Shown here piece after piece: positions 1 to 7,339 of a DNA stretch of 26,194 bases (positions are counted from its first letter, which is position 1; every line of letters begins with the position of its first letter). A model generated the notes under the pieces. That model was not told the DNA's origin. It did no database searches and saw nothing but the letters and a program-made list of their open reading frames with translations. Both the position numbers and the translations under genes were made by a program. Source of the DNA: Thiohalocapsa sp. (lineage in GTDB: Bacteria > Pseudomonadota > Gammaproteobacteria > Chromatiales > Chromatiaceae). The stretch covers positions 1-26,194 of the forward strand of contig NZ_JAIFKJ010000661.1 of assembly GCF_019695415.1 (NCBI RefSeq), read 5' to 3'.

Positions 1-212
1 GTCCGAATGTGGGGCGGGGGTCTGGTCGCGGCCGGAGCGCAAGGCCTCGAGCGGGGCCTCAAGCGGATCAGGGTCGGATATGCCGGAACGGCGAGTGCGC
101 GGGATGGGGTGTTAACATCACGGTCTACCGGCGTCACTCCAGCCTTCCCGCCTTCCCCGCTTCCATCACCCACGCGCCGCCGCAAGCGGCGCCCGCGTCG
201 AGGACTTGCAGC

Positions 213-1469
213 ATGGCCTACCAACACATCCAGACCCCCGCCGATGGCGAGAAGATCGGCGTTGCCGCCGACAACAGCCTGAACGTTCCCAACCGGCCCA
301 TCATCCCGTACATAGAAGGCGACGGTATCGGCATCGACATCACGCCGGTGATGAAGGACGTGCTGGACGCAGCTGTCGCGAAGGCCTATGGCGGCGAGCG
401 CAGCATCGCCTGGATGGAGATCTATGCCGGCGAAAAGTCCACCCGCGTCTACGGAGAGGACGTCTGGCTGCCGGACGAGACGCTGGATGCCGTGAAGGAT
501 TTCGTCGTGTCCATCAAGGGGCCGCTCACCACGCCCGTGGGTGGCGGCATTCGCTCGCTCAACGTGACCCTGCGCCAGCAGCTCGATCTCTATGTGTGCC
601 TGCGGCCGGTGCGGTATTTCGCCGGCACGCCGAGCCCGCTGGTGCATCCGGAGGATACGGACATGGTGATCTTCCGCGAGAACTCTGAAGACATTTACGC
701 AGGCATCGAGTGGCAGAGCGGCTCGCCGGAGGCGAAGAAGGTCATCGATTTCCTGCAGCAGGAGATGGGCGTTACCAAGATCCGCTTCCCGGAGACCTCG
801 GGCATCGGCGTCAAGCCGGTCTCCAGCGAAGGCACTAAGCGTCTGGTGCGCAAGGCCATCCAGTACGCCATCGACAACGACCGACCGTCGGTGACCCTGG
901 TGCATAAGGGCAACATCATGAAATTTACCGAGGGCGCCTTCAAGGCCTGGGGCTATGAGCTCGCAAAGGAAGAGTTCGGCGCCGAGGAGATCGGCGGCGG
1001 CCCCTGGTGCAGCTTCAAGAACCCCAAGACGGGCACCGAGATCACCGTGAAAGACGTCATCGCCGATGCGTTCCTGCAGCAGATCCTGCTGCGCCCGAAG
1101 GAGTACGACGTCATCGCCACGCTGAACCTGAACGGCGATTACATCTCGGACGCCCTAGCCGCGCAGGTGGGCGGCATCGGCATGGCGCCGGGTGCCAACA
1201 TGTCCGACACGGTGGCCATGTTTGAGGCCACCCATGGCACCGCTCCCAAGTACGCCGGCAAGGACCAGGTCAACCCGAGCTCGCTGTTGCTGTCTGGAGA
1301 GATGCTGTTGCGCCACCTCGGCTGGACCGAGGCGGCGGATTTGGTCATCAAGGGCATCGAGGGCGCTATCTCGGCCAAGACCGTAACCTACGACCTGGAG
1401 CGCCTGATGGACGGCGCCACCAAGCTCAGCTGCTCTGAGTTCGGTCAGGCCGTTATCGGCAAGATGTAG
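213..1469 (+). CDS. icd: NADP-dependent isocitrate dehydrogenase
   Basis: This cytoplasmic TCA-cycle enzyme oxidatively decarboxylates isocitrate to 2-oxoglutarate, making NADPH. The 418-residue product matches E. coli Icd (416 residues) along its whole length. Visible landmarks are PIIPYIEGDGIG near the N-terminus, GGGIRSLNV, FRENSEDIYAGIEW, HKGNIMKFTEGAF, NLNGDYISDALAAQVGG and FEATHGTAPKYAG. Ser115 lies in GGGIRSLN and corresponds to the serine phosphorylated by AceK in E. coli, so the same control is possible here. The open frame extends upstream to base 9, but the family start is the ATG at 213, which has GAGGA at 200-204, 8 nt upstream. The upstream 212 bases show no other recognisable gene. 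A GC hairpin follows the TAG within 8 nt, and cspD is convergent. The call is firm. Confidence 0.97.
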   Translation: MAYQHIQTPADGEKIGVAADNSLNVPNRPIIPYIEGDGIGIDITPVMKDVLDAAVAKAYGGERSIAWMEIYAGEKSTRVYGEDVWLPDETLDAVKDFVVSIKGPLTTPVGGGIRSLNVTLRQQLDLYVCLRPVRYFAGTPSPLVHPEDTDMVIFRENSEDIYAGIEWQSGSPEAKKVIDFLQQEMGVTKIRFPETSGIGVKPVSSEGTKRLVRKAIQYAIDNDRPSVTLVHKGNIMKFTEGAFKAWGYELAKEEFGAEEIGGGPWCSFKNPKTGTEITVKDVIADAFLQQILLRPKEYDVIATLNLNGDYISDALAAQVGGIGMAPGANMSDTVAMFEATHGTAPKYAGKDQVNPSSLLLSGEMLLRHLGWTEAADLVIKGIEGAISAKTVTYDLERLMDGATKLSCSEFGQAVIGKM

Positions 1470-1476
1470 CCCTAGG

Positions 1477-1500
1477 CGGGCGCCGGCGAGACGGCGCCCG
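1477..1500. terminator. GC stem-loop between convergent icd and cspD
   Basis: Bases 1477-1485 pair perfectly with 1492-1500 (9 bp) around a 6-nt loop. The stem begins 8 nt after the icd stop and lies 22 nt beyond the cspD stop, so it could serve both convergent genes. No T-run follows on either strand, so it is not a canonical intrinsic terminator. It may instead protect mRNA 3' ends. Confidence 0.45.
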
Positions 1501-1521
1501 GCCTGGGGTGAGAAGCTGGGA

Positions 1522-1728
1522 TCAGTAGGCGCGCTGCACCTTCGCCGCATGCAGTCCCTTTGGGCCCTGGCTGACCTCGAACGCGACTTTCTGGCCTTCC
1601 TTGAGGGTCTTATAGCCTTCCATTTCGATGGACGAGAAGTGTACAAAAACGTCCTCGTCTCGGTTGTCGGGCTTCACGAAGCCATAGCCCTTCGCGTTGT
1701 TAAACCACTTAACGACACCTGTCATCAT
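1522..1728 (-). CDS. cspD: Cold-shock domain protein, CspD-like
   Basis: The 68-residue product is one OB-fold cold-shock domain. VVKWFNNAKGYGFV contains the RNP1-type KGYGFV, followed by the RNP2-type VFVHF. The middle part (EMEGYKTLKEGQKVAFEV, QGPKGLHA) resembles CspD more than CspA. CspD of E. coli binds single-stranded nucleic acid and inhibits replication in stationary phase; whether this copy does so is inference. Two ATG codons are adjacent (1728 and 1725). GGAGGAG at 1743-1737 lies 8 nt from the first, which I chose, and 11 nt from the second. The position next to clpS, transcribed divergently, is the same as for cspD in E. coli and Pseudomonas. Confidence 0.93.
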   Translation of the reverse strand: MMTGVVKWFNNAKGYGFVKPDNRDEDVFVHFSSIEMEGYKTLKEGQKVAFEVSQGPKGLHAAKVQRAY

Positions 1729-1884
1729 GGCGGGAACTCCTCCGGTGCTGGACCGCTGTCGTGCGGTACTCTTGGTGGGTGGCAGTCGGTCGTTGTTGTC
1801 GGCAACCGCGCGCCACAGCGCGGGGCGGCGATGCCGGGTGCCGACGTGCAGCGGGGCGCTGCCGAGCGGACACCGTAACGGCGA

Positions 1885-1912
1885 AGTATAGTCTGCTGAT
1901 TCGTATGGTCAA
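1885..1912 (-). promoter_or_regulatory. Predicted sigma70 promoter of cspD
   Basis: On the minus strand TTGACC (1912-1907) and TATACT (1890-1885) are separated by 16 bp. Each hexamer differs from consensus at one position. Transcription from about 1878 would give a leader of roughly 150 nt before the cspD start. Long leaders are known for cold-shock genes, where they fold differently with temperature. This is the best-scoring promoter by eye in the window. Confidence 0.65.
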
Positions 1913-2456
1913 TCAACCTGATTGCCCACGCCTTGGCCGCCCTGATGCCGCCTTCGATGGGCGGTTCTGAGGGCACTTTTTCCCCGACTCCTGAGCGTAG
2001 ACGCGCGTCTGCGAGGGCTGTATTTTTTGGGCGCGAGCCCTCACAACGGGTCTGGGCGGGACGGCTGCGTGACATCGCGACGCCGCCGCCTCGACGCGGT
2101 CTTGCACCCGTCGCGCATGGGTTTTCGGGCAAGCGAGGTCAGTCGCTCGTGCCCGAGCGCAAGGCACGACGACCAGTCGTAGTCAGTTCGAGGGGCTAGG
2201 TTCGAGGATAGAGAAAAGGCATCCGCGGGCTCTTCGCGCGCCAAACCGAGACCCGGCGTGTGATGGCCATATCTATCCTCCCAGCGGCGAGCTCAGCAGA
2301 GCGACCTCCCTCGGGAGCGGGGCCGGGGAGCACGCGCCAGTCGGCCGACCTGCGCCCCGTCAATTCGGCCGGCGCCCGATGTCTCGACAGCGAAGGCGCC
2401 TGTTGCCAACATCAACCTTTTGCCAACCGTCACAGCAGTCGCGCAGAACAGAAGCC
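1913..2456. other. Long intergenic region between cspD and clpS
   Basis: No convincing coding frame is visible on either strand in these 544 bases. It does hold secondary-structure potential. Bases 1996-2002 pair with 2007-2013 (7 bp including one G-U). GAGGGCT 2013-2019 pairs with 2036-2042 around a T-rich loop. TCGTGCC 2147-2153 pairs with 2163-2169, extended by GGTC 2137-2140 with 2171-2174. A direct repeat TTGCCAAC at 2403-2410 and 2420-2427 lies just upstream of clpS. A clpS promoter must lie in or near this region, but I cannot single one out. A small RNA is possible but not demonstrated. Confidence 0.4.
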
Positions 2457-2780
2457 ATGAGCGAGTGGAATCCAAACGAAGACCAGGACTCGGGTCTCGT
2501 CGTCCAGGAGTCCAAGCCGGCGCTGAAGCGCCCGCCCTTGTTCAAGGTGCTGCTGGTCAACGACGACTACACACCCATGGAATTCGTGGTGCACGTGCTC
2601 GAGACCTTCTTCCGCATGAACCGCGAGAAGGCCACACAGGTTATGCTGCACGTGCATACCCGCGGGGTCGGCGTTTGCGGTGTGTTCACCCGCGACATCG
2701 CCGAGACCAAGGTCAACCAAGTGAACGACTTCAGCCGCGAGAACCACCATCCGCTGTTGTGCACCATGGAGGAGGCGTGA
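2457..2780 (+). CDS. clpS: ClpS, N-degron adaptor for ClpAP
   Basis: ClpS binds proteins with N-terminal Leu, Phe, Tyr or Trp and hands them to ClpAP. It also inhibits ClpA action on SsrA-tagged substrates. The product has 107 residues, the usual length. It has a variable N-terminal extension (residues 1-25) and then the core KVLLVNDDYTPMEFVV. Asn35, Asp36 and His67 correspond to the E. coli residues that hold the substrate alpha-amine (Asn34, Asp35, His66). It ends with the family signature HPLLCTMEEA. The ATG at 2457 is the family start; the longer frame upstream adds unrelated Arg-rich sequence. The ribosome site is weak. clpA follows after 161 nt. Confidence 0.96.
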   Translation: MSEWNPNEDQDSGLVVQESKPALKRPPLFKVLLVNDDYTPMEFVVHVLETFFRMNREKATQVMLHVHTRGVGVCGVFTRDIAETKVNQVNDFSRENHHPLLCTMEEA

Positions 2781-2796
2781 GCCTGAGGCTACAGCA

Positions 2797-2811
2797 GCGA
2801 AGCGGCTTCGC
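2797..2811 (+). other. Small stem-loop in the clpS-clpA spacer
   Basis: GCGAAG at 2797-2802 pairs with CTTCGC at 2806-2811 around a 3-nt loop, and a competing GCGG/CCGC pairing uses 2802-2805 with 2811-2814. It lies 16 nt after the clpS stop. It could set the ClpS to ClpA ratio by partial termination or mRNA processing, but nothing in the sequence proves this. Confidence 0.25.
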
Positions 2812-2941
2812 CGCAACGGGCGCGTACATGCCCGCTGAGTCTCGCGTGTACTACCGAGTCCCCGCCGTGCCTGCGCCAAGCTGGATCGCCGGGTTTCCTG
2901 CACCCCTTTTCTGCACCTAACGCTATCCCAGGGGCCAGAAC

Positions 2942-5206
2942 ATGTTGAGTAAAGAGCTCGAATTCACCCTGAACCACGCCTTCAAGGAAGCGCGCGAGAA
3001 CCGGCACGAGTACATGACCGTCGAGCATCTGTTGCTCTGCTTGCTGGACAACCCGACAGCGGCCAAGGTGCTGCGGGCTTGCGGTGCCGATGCCGATAAG
3101 CTGCGCCGCGACATCGCCACCTTCATCGACGAAACGACACCTTTGATCGCCGAGGGCGACGCCCGTGAGACCCAGCCGACGCTCGGCTTCCAGCGGGTGC
3201 TGCAGCGTGCCGTGTTTCATGTGCAGTCCGCGGGCAAAAAGGAAGTCACGGGCGCCAATGTGCTCGTAGCTCTGTTCAGCGAGCAGGACAGCCAGGCTGT
3301 TTATCTGCTGAACCAGCAGGATGTCTCACGGCTCGACGTCGTCAACTACATTTCCCACGGCATCTCCAAAGTGCCCGGGGAGGAGCAGGACGACGATTCC
3401 CAAGCCGAAACCGAGGAGCCGCGTCCGGAAGAAAAGGAATCCTCCAGCGCGCTTGAGAACTTTGCCACCAATCTGAACGAGCTTGCCCGTCAGGGCCGTA
3501 TCGACCCGCTCATCGGCCGTGGCGGCGAGGTGGAGCGCACCGCACAGATCCTCTGCCGGCGGCGCAAGAACAACCCGCTGCTGGTGGGGGAGGCCGGCGT
3601 CGGCAAGACTGCCATCGCCGAGGGACTGGCCAAGAAGATCATCGACGGCGACGTGCCGGACGTGCTGAGCGATGCCGTCATCTACGCATTGGACTTAGGC
3701 TCCCTGGTCGCCGGTACCAAGTACCGCGGCGACTTCGAAAAGCGCCTGAAGGCCGTGCTCGCCGAGCTCAAGCGTCGTCCCAACGCGATCCTGTTCATCG
3801 ACGAGATCCACACCATCATCGGTGCCGGCGCGGCCTCCGGCGGCGTCATGGATGCCTCGAACCTCATCAAGCCGGTGCTCGCCTCCGGCGAGCTGCGCTG
3901 TATCGGCTCTACCACCTACCAAGAGTTCCGCGGCATCTTCGAGAAGGATCGGGCACTGACGCGTCGCTTCCAGAAGATCGACGTACAAGAGCCCACGGTG
4001 GAAGAAACCTTTGAAATCCTCAAGGGCCTGAAGAAGCGCTTCGAAGAGCATCACCAGGTGAGCTACACCAACCCGGCTCTGCGCGCCGCAGCGGAGCTCT
4101 CGGCCAAGTACATCAACGACCGCCACCTGCCCGACAAGGCCATCGACGTTATCGACGAGGCGGGCGCCAACGTCCAGCTCAAGCCCGCGGCCAAGCGAAA
4201 GAAGCGTATCGACGTGGGCGATGTGGAAGCCATCGTCGCCAAGATTGCGCGCATCCCGCCGAAGAAGGTCTCCACGTCCGACACCGAGTCGCTTCGCAAC
4301 CTCGACCGCGACCTGAAGATGGTGGTCTACGGCCAGGGCGAGGCCATCGATGCACTCACCTCCGCCATCCGCATGAACCGCTCGGGCCTCGGCAACGAGG
4401 AGAAGCCCATCGGCTCCTTCCTCTTCACCGGGCCCACCGGCGTGGGCAAGACCGAGGTGACGCGCCAGCTCGCGCGCATCCTGAGCATGGAGCTCATCCG
4501 CTTCGACATGTCCGAATACATGGAGCGGCACACGGTCTCGCGCCTCATCGGTGCGCCGCCGGGCTATGTGGGCTTCGACCAGGGTGGTCTGCTGACGGAG
4601 GAAATCACCAAGCATCCGCACTCGGTGCTGCTGCTCGACGAGATCGAGAAGGCCCATCCGGACGTGTTTAACCTGTTGCTGCAGGTGATGGACCACGGCT
4701 CACTCACCGACAACAACGGCCGAAAAGCGGACTTCCGCAACGTGGTGCTGGTGATGACCACCAACGCGGGTGCCGAGGAGGCAAGCCGCCGCTCCATCGG
4801 CTTCACCGAGCAGGACCACTCGACGGATGCCATGGAGGCCCTCAAAAAGCATTTCACGCCGGAATTCCGCAATCGCCTGGACGCGGTGGTGCAGTTCGGC
4901 GCCTTGGATCAGACCACCATCGCCAGTGTCGTCGATAAGTTTGTGTTCGAGCTGGAGCAGCAGCTGGCCGAGAAGAAGGTCGCCCTGGTGGTAGAGCCCG
5001 ACGCCAAGGCCTGGCTCGCCGAGAAAGGCTACGACCCGAAAATGGGCGCCCGGCCGATGGCGCGCATCATCCAAAACCACATCAAGAAGCCGCTCGCCAA
5101 TGAGCTGCTGTTCGGCGAGCTCGCCGATGGCGGTACCGTCACCGTCAAACTGGGTGAGGATGACGAGCTGACCTTCAGCTTCGATTCGGAGAAGGCGGCG
5201 GCTTGA
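2942..5206 (+). CDS. clpA: ClpA, AAA+ unfoldase of the ClpAP protease
   Basis: ClpA is the hexameric unfoldase that feeds substrates to ClpP. The 754-residue product is full length (E. coli 758). It has a Clp-N domain (about 1-140) that docks ClpS, and an acidic Glu/Asp-rich linker around 142-166. The first AAA+ module has Walker A GEAGVGKT at 216-223 and Walker B LFIDEIHT. The second has Walker A GPTGVGKT at 497-504 and Walker B LLLDEIEKAHPDV, with the C-terminal signature MGARPMARIIQ. It lacks the long coiled-coil M domain of ClpB, which separates it from that family. AGGGG at 2930-2934 lies 7 nt before the ATG. clpP is not in the window. The next gene, infA, is convergent. Confidence 0.97.
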   Translation: MLSKELEFTLNHAFKEARENRHEYMTVEHLLLCLLDNPTAAKVLRACGADADKLRRDIATFIDETTPLIAEGDARETQPTLGFQRVLQRAVFHVQSAGKKEVTGANVLVALFSEQDSQAVYLLNQQDVSRLDVVNYISHGISKVPGEEQDDDSQAETEEPRPEEKESSSALENFATNLNELARQGRIDPLIGRGGEVERTAQILCRRRKNNPLLVGEAGVGKTAIAEGLAKKIIDGDVPDVLSDAVIYALDLGSLVAGTKYRGDFEKRLKAVLAELKRRPNAILFIDEIHTIIGAGAASGGVMDASNLIKPVLASGELRCIGSTTYQEFRGIFEKDRALTRRFQKIDVQEPTVEETFEILKGLKKRFEEHHQVSYTNPALRAAAELSAKYINDRHLPDKAIDVIDEAGANVQLKPAAKRKKRIDVGDVEAIVAKIARIPPKKVSTSDTESLRNLDRDLKMVVYGQGEAIDALTSAIRMNRSGLGNEEKPIGSFLFTGPTGVGKTEVTRQLARILSMELIRFDMSEYMERHTVSRLIGAPPGYVGFDQGGLLTEEITKHPHSVLLLDEIEKAHPDVFNLLLQVMDHGSLTDNNGRKADFRNVVLVMTTNAGAEEASRRSIGFTEQDHSTDAMEALKKHFTPEFRNRLDAVVQFGALDQTTIASVVDKFVFELEQQLAEKKVALVVEPDAKAWLAEKGYDPKMGARPMARIIQNHIKKPLANELLFGELADGGTVTVKLGEDDELTFSFDSEKAAA

Positions 5207-5309
5207 GGGAAGGGCCGATGGCTGAGGGCCGAGGGAATGGCCCAGTTGTTACGTAGAAGCTGCTCGGGCGCACGACCTGCGGTCGGTATGCCAAGCAATG
5301 CCTCCCGCC

Positions 5310-5323
5310 GGCGTCAAAACGCC
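5310..5323. terminator. Weak stem-loop between convergent clpA and infA
   Basis: GGCGT 5310-5314 pairs with ACGCC 5319-5323 around the loop CAAA. The stem is only 5 bp with no following T-run, so terminator function is doubtful. It is the clearest inverted repeat I found in the 168-nt gap between these convergent genes. Confidence 0.2.
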
Positions 5324-5374
5324 CTGCTGGCCGGGGCGCGAAACTGACTCGGGGATAGTGGCCCGGCGTCGGCC

Positions 5375-5593
5375 TCAGCGAGCGCGGTAGGTGATGCGCC
5401 CCTTGCTTAGATCGTAGGGCGTCAGCTCCACCGTGACCTTATCGCCGGTGAGGATGCGGATGTAGTGCTTTCGCATCTTGCCGGAGATATGGGCCGTGAC
5501 CACATGGCCGTTCTCCAGCTCCACGCGGAACATCGTATTTGGCAGGGTCTCCATGACCGTGCCTTCCATCGTGATGACGTCTTCTTTTGCCAT
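5375..5593 (-). CDS. infA: Translation initiation factor IF-1
   Basis: IF-1 binds the ribosomal A site during initiation. The 72-residue product has exactly the E. coli length and nearly the same sequence, for example NTMFRVELENGHVVTAHISG and RILTGDKVTVELTPYDLSKG. It is a single S1/OB-fold domain. I chose the ATG at 5593 because it gives the universal MAKED start; the frame runs further upstream without similarity. No good Shine-Dalgarno is visible before it, which is odd for an essential, abundant factor. The 218-nt gap from bpt leaves room for its own promoter, which I could not define. Genes bpt and aat lie upstream on the same strand, as in Pseudomonas. Confidence 0.97.
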   Translation of the reverse strand: MAKEDVITMEGTVMETLPNTMFRVELENGHVVTAHISGKMRKHYIRILTGDKVTVELTPYDLSKGRITYRAR

Positions 5594-5785
5594 GGATTCG
5601 GGTACTAGCTCGGTTCCGGCGCCGCCCGAGCGTCGCCGCGGTTCGATTTCAAACGCATTGGGAGTCGGCGCCGGGGCCAGCATGGACAGCGCCTTGCAAG
5701 CCCGCCATGTTACCACAGCATGCAGCTGCAGCCCCGGCCAGCGCGCCTTGACTGACCGCTGGTCGGCAGTGGGGCTGTTTGTACG

Positions 5786-5806
5786 GCGGCGCCGGCGTCG
5801 CGCCGC
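5786..5806 (-). terminator. GC stem-loop just after bpt
   Basis: GCGGCGC and GCGCCGC (5786-5792 with 5800-5806) form a perfect 7-bp stem with a 7-nt loop. In the minus direction it begins 5 nt after the bpt TAG. No U-tract follows, so it is terminator-like only in its stem. It separates bpt from infA. Confidence 0.4.
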
Positions 5807-5811
5807 GGGCC

Positions 5812-6573
5812 CTAGAATCGGATCGCCTCGCCCTTGGCGTATCGCCGCCATTCGCGACCGTCCCAGGCCTCGATCGGGCGGAATCCATGTTTGTAGGCCA
5901 TCTTGGGGCTCTCGCCAATCCAATAACCCAGATAGACGTAGTCAAGGCCCAGCCGCTTGGCCTCGCGGATCTGCGTCAGCACTGCGTAGGTGCCGGGCGC
6001 GCGGTGGGACTCTTCGGGCTCGAAAAAGGTGTAGACGGCGGAGAGTCCGTCGCTGAAGAAGTCGGTGACGGCGACGCCCACGAGACGGCTCTCGTCTTGC
6101 TCCTTGCGGCGCATCTCGAGGAATCTTGTCCGTCCGCCCCAGGGCGCCAGCAGGAAGCGCGCGTAGGTTTCCACCGAGACGTCATCCGCCATGTCGCCGT
6201 CGCCATGGCGGTGGAGCAGGTAACGCTCGTAGAGCTGGTAGTGCTCCGGGACAAGGGACGCCGGGCGGACGACAACACTCAGCTCGGCGTCGTTGCGGGC
6301 GGCATTGCGGCGCTGGGAGCGGTTCGGAACGAACGCCCGCACGGGCACGCGAACCGGGACGCAGCGCTGGCAGCCGCGGCACGCGGGCCGGTAGAAATGC
6401 TGGCCACTGCGGCGGAAACCGATTTGCTGCAGCCACTCCGCGCGGGCGGCGTCGATATGCGCCAGCGGATCGACGAAAAGGGTGCGGGCACGAAGCCCAT
6501 CGATGTAAGAGCATTCATGCTCACCGGTGAGGTAGAGCTGCAGGTCGCCGCGGGCGGGGCGGTCATCGCGCAT
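5812..6573 (-). CDS. bpt: Bacterial leucyl-transferase Bpt (ATE family)
   Basis: Bpt transfers leucine from Leu-tRNA to proteins with N-terminal Asp or Glu, making them ClpS/ClpAP substrates. The family is related to eukaryotic arginyltransferase ATE1. The 253-residue product has the ATE N-terminal domain (ECSYIDGLRARTLFVDP near 20-36, and FYRPACRGCQRCVPVRVPV near 60-78). The C-terminal GNAT-like domain ends in YVYLGYWIGESPKMAYKHGF. Cysteines 21, 65, 68 and 71 cluster in the N-terminal domain. Whether the transferred residue is Leu, as in Vibrio Bpt, is inferred from the family and from clpS and aat nearby. GGAGGT at 6584-6579 supports the ATG at 6573, which lies inside the end of aat (11-nt overlap), so translation is probably coupled. 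Confidence 0.93.
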   Translation of the reverse strand: MRDDRPARGDLQLYLTGEHECSYIDGLRARTLFVDPLAHIDAARAEWLQQIGFRRSGQHFYRPACRGCQRCVPVRVPVRAFVPNRSQRRNAARNDAELSVVVRPASLVPEHYQLYERYLLHRHGDGDMADDVSVETYARFLLAPWGGRTRFLEMRRKEQDESRLVGVAVTDFFSDGLSAVYTFFEPEESHRAPGTYAVLTQIREAKRLGLDYVYLGYWIGESPKMAYKHGFRPIEAWDGREWRRYAKGEAIRF

Positions 6574-7339
6574 GCTGGACCTCCGAGACTGTACCCATTT
6601 GGGGCGGTGGCTGCGGATAGGTGATGCTGCCGTTGTCCCACACGCCGGTTGGTGTGGCCCGGTCGCGCAGGCGCTCGACGAGCCGCACGAACGCGTGGCG
6701 TGGGATCTGCTCCGCGCCCATGCGCATGAGGTGGCCGGTGAGCACCTGGCAGTCGATGAGCGCAAAGCCGTGCTCGTCCAGGAAGCGGCAGAGGTGCACC
6801 AGCGCGACCTTCGAGGCGTTGTCCACACGCGTGAACATGGACTCGCCGAAAAAGATACCGCCGATGGCGACACCATATAGCCCGCCGGCGAGTGTGCCAT
6901 CCTGCCAGGCCTCGACGGAATGGGCGATGCCGTGTACATGCAGAGCGCGGTAGGCGGCGATCATCTCCGGCACCAGCCAGGTACCGCCGCCGTCGGCCCT
7001 GGGCTCGGCGCAGGCTTTGATGACGGCGGGAAAATCCCGGTCCAGCGTCACGCCAAAGGGGCGGCGTCTGAGCAGCTTGCGCAGGCTCCGCGACACCCGC
7101 AGTGCCTGTGGGCGCAGCACCGTCCGAGGGTTCGGCGACCACCAGAGGATCGGATCGCCCGCATTGAACCAGGGGAAGATGCCATGGCGGTACGCGTTGA
7201 CCAGCCGGGCAACACTCAGGTCGCCGCCCACCGCAAGCAAGCCGTCCGGGTCCGTCAGCGCTTCACCAACGTCGGGGAAGGCGGCGCTGGGGTCATCAGG
7301 CGCCAGCAGGTAGGGCAGATGACGGCGCTGCTGATTCAA
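6563..7339 (-). CDS. aat: Leucyl/phenylalanyl-tRNA-protein transferase
   Basis: Aat transfers Leu or Phe from tRNA to proteins with N-terminal Lys or Arg, creating ClpS-recognised N-degrons. The product has 258 residues (E. coli 234). Family landmarks are GLLAVGGDLS (33-42), RHGIFPWFNAGDPILWWSPN (51-70), AGGLYGVAIGGIFFGESMF (151-169) and LIDCQVL (194-200). There is no ATG in a suitable place. The TTG at 7339 overlaps the TGA of the upstream gene as TTGA, and it places the start about 12 residues before the first conserved block. Expression is therefore likely coupled to the upstream gene. The C-terminus carries a Pro/Gln-rich tail (about 242-248) not seen in the E. coli protein. Confidence 0.94.
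   Translation of the reverse strand: MNQQRRHLPYLLAPDDPSAAFPDVGEALTDPDGLLAVGGDLSVARLVNAYRHGIFPWFNAGDPILWWSPNPRTVLRPQALRVSRSLRKLLRRRPFGVTLDRDFPAVIKACAEPRADGGGTWLVPEMIAAYRALHVHGIAHSVEAWQDGTLAGGLYGVAIGGIFFGESMFTRVDNASKVALVHLCRFLDEHGFALIDCQVLTGHLMRMGAEQIPRHAFVRLVERLRDRATPTGVWDNGSITYPQPPPQMGTVSEVQHAR

Noticed and set aside
9..212. N-terminal extension of icd in the long open frame
   Set aside because: The sequence before the ATG at 213 is Arg/Gly-rich with no similarity to isocitrate dehydrogenase, and 213 has a ribosome site and the family-typical length.
1999..2028. Intrinsic terminator formed by the 1996-2013 hairpin and the T6 run
   Set aside because: The T-run starts about 9 nt after the stem, too far for a typical intrinsic terminator, and no transcript is known to end there.
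2195..2215. GGTTCGA resembling a tRNA T-loop
   Set aside because: The flanking bases do not form a 5-bp T-stem, and no acceptor or anticodon arm is present. E. coli has a serine tRNA near clpA, but none is found here.
3695..4696. Long open frame antisense to clpA
   Set aside because: It is a shadow of clpA codon bias in GC-rich DNA, with His/Asp/Val-rich sequence and no recognisable domain.
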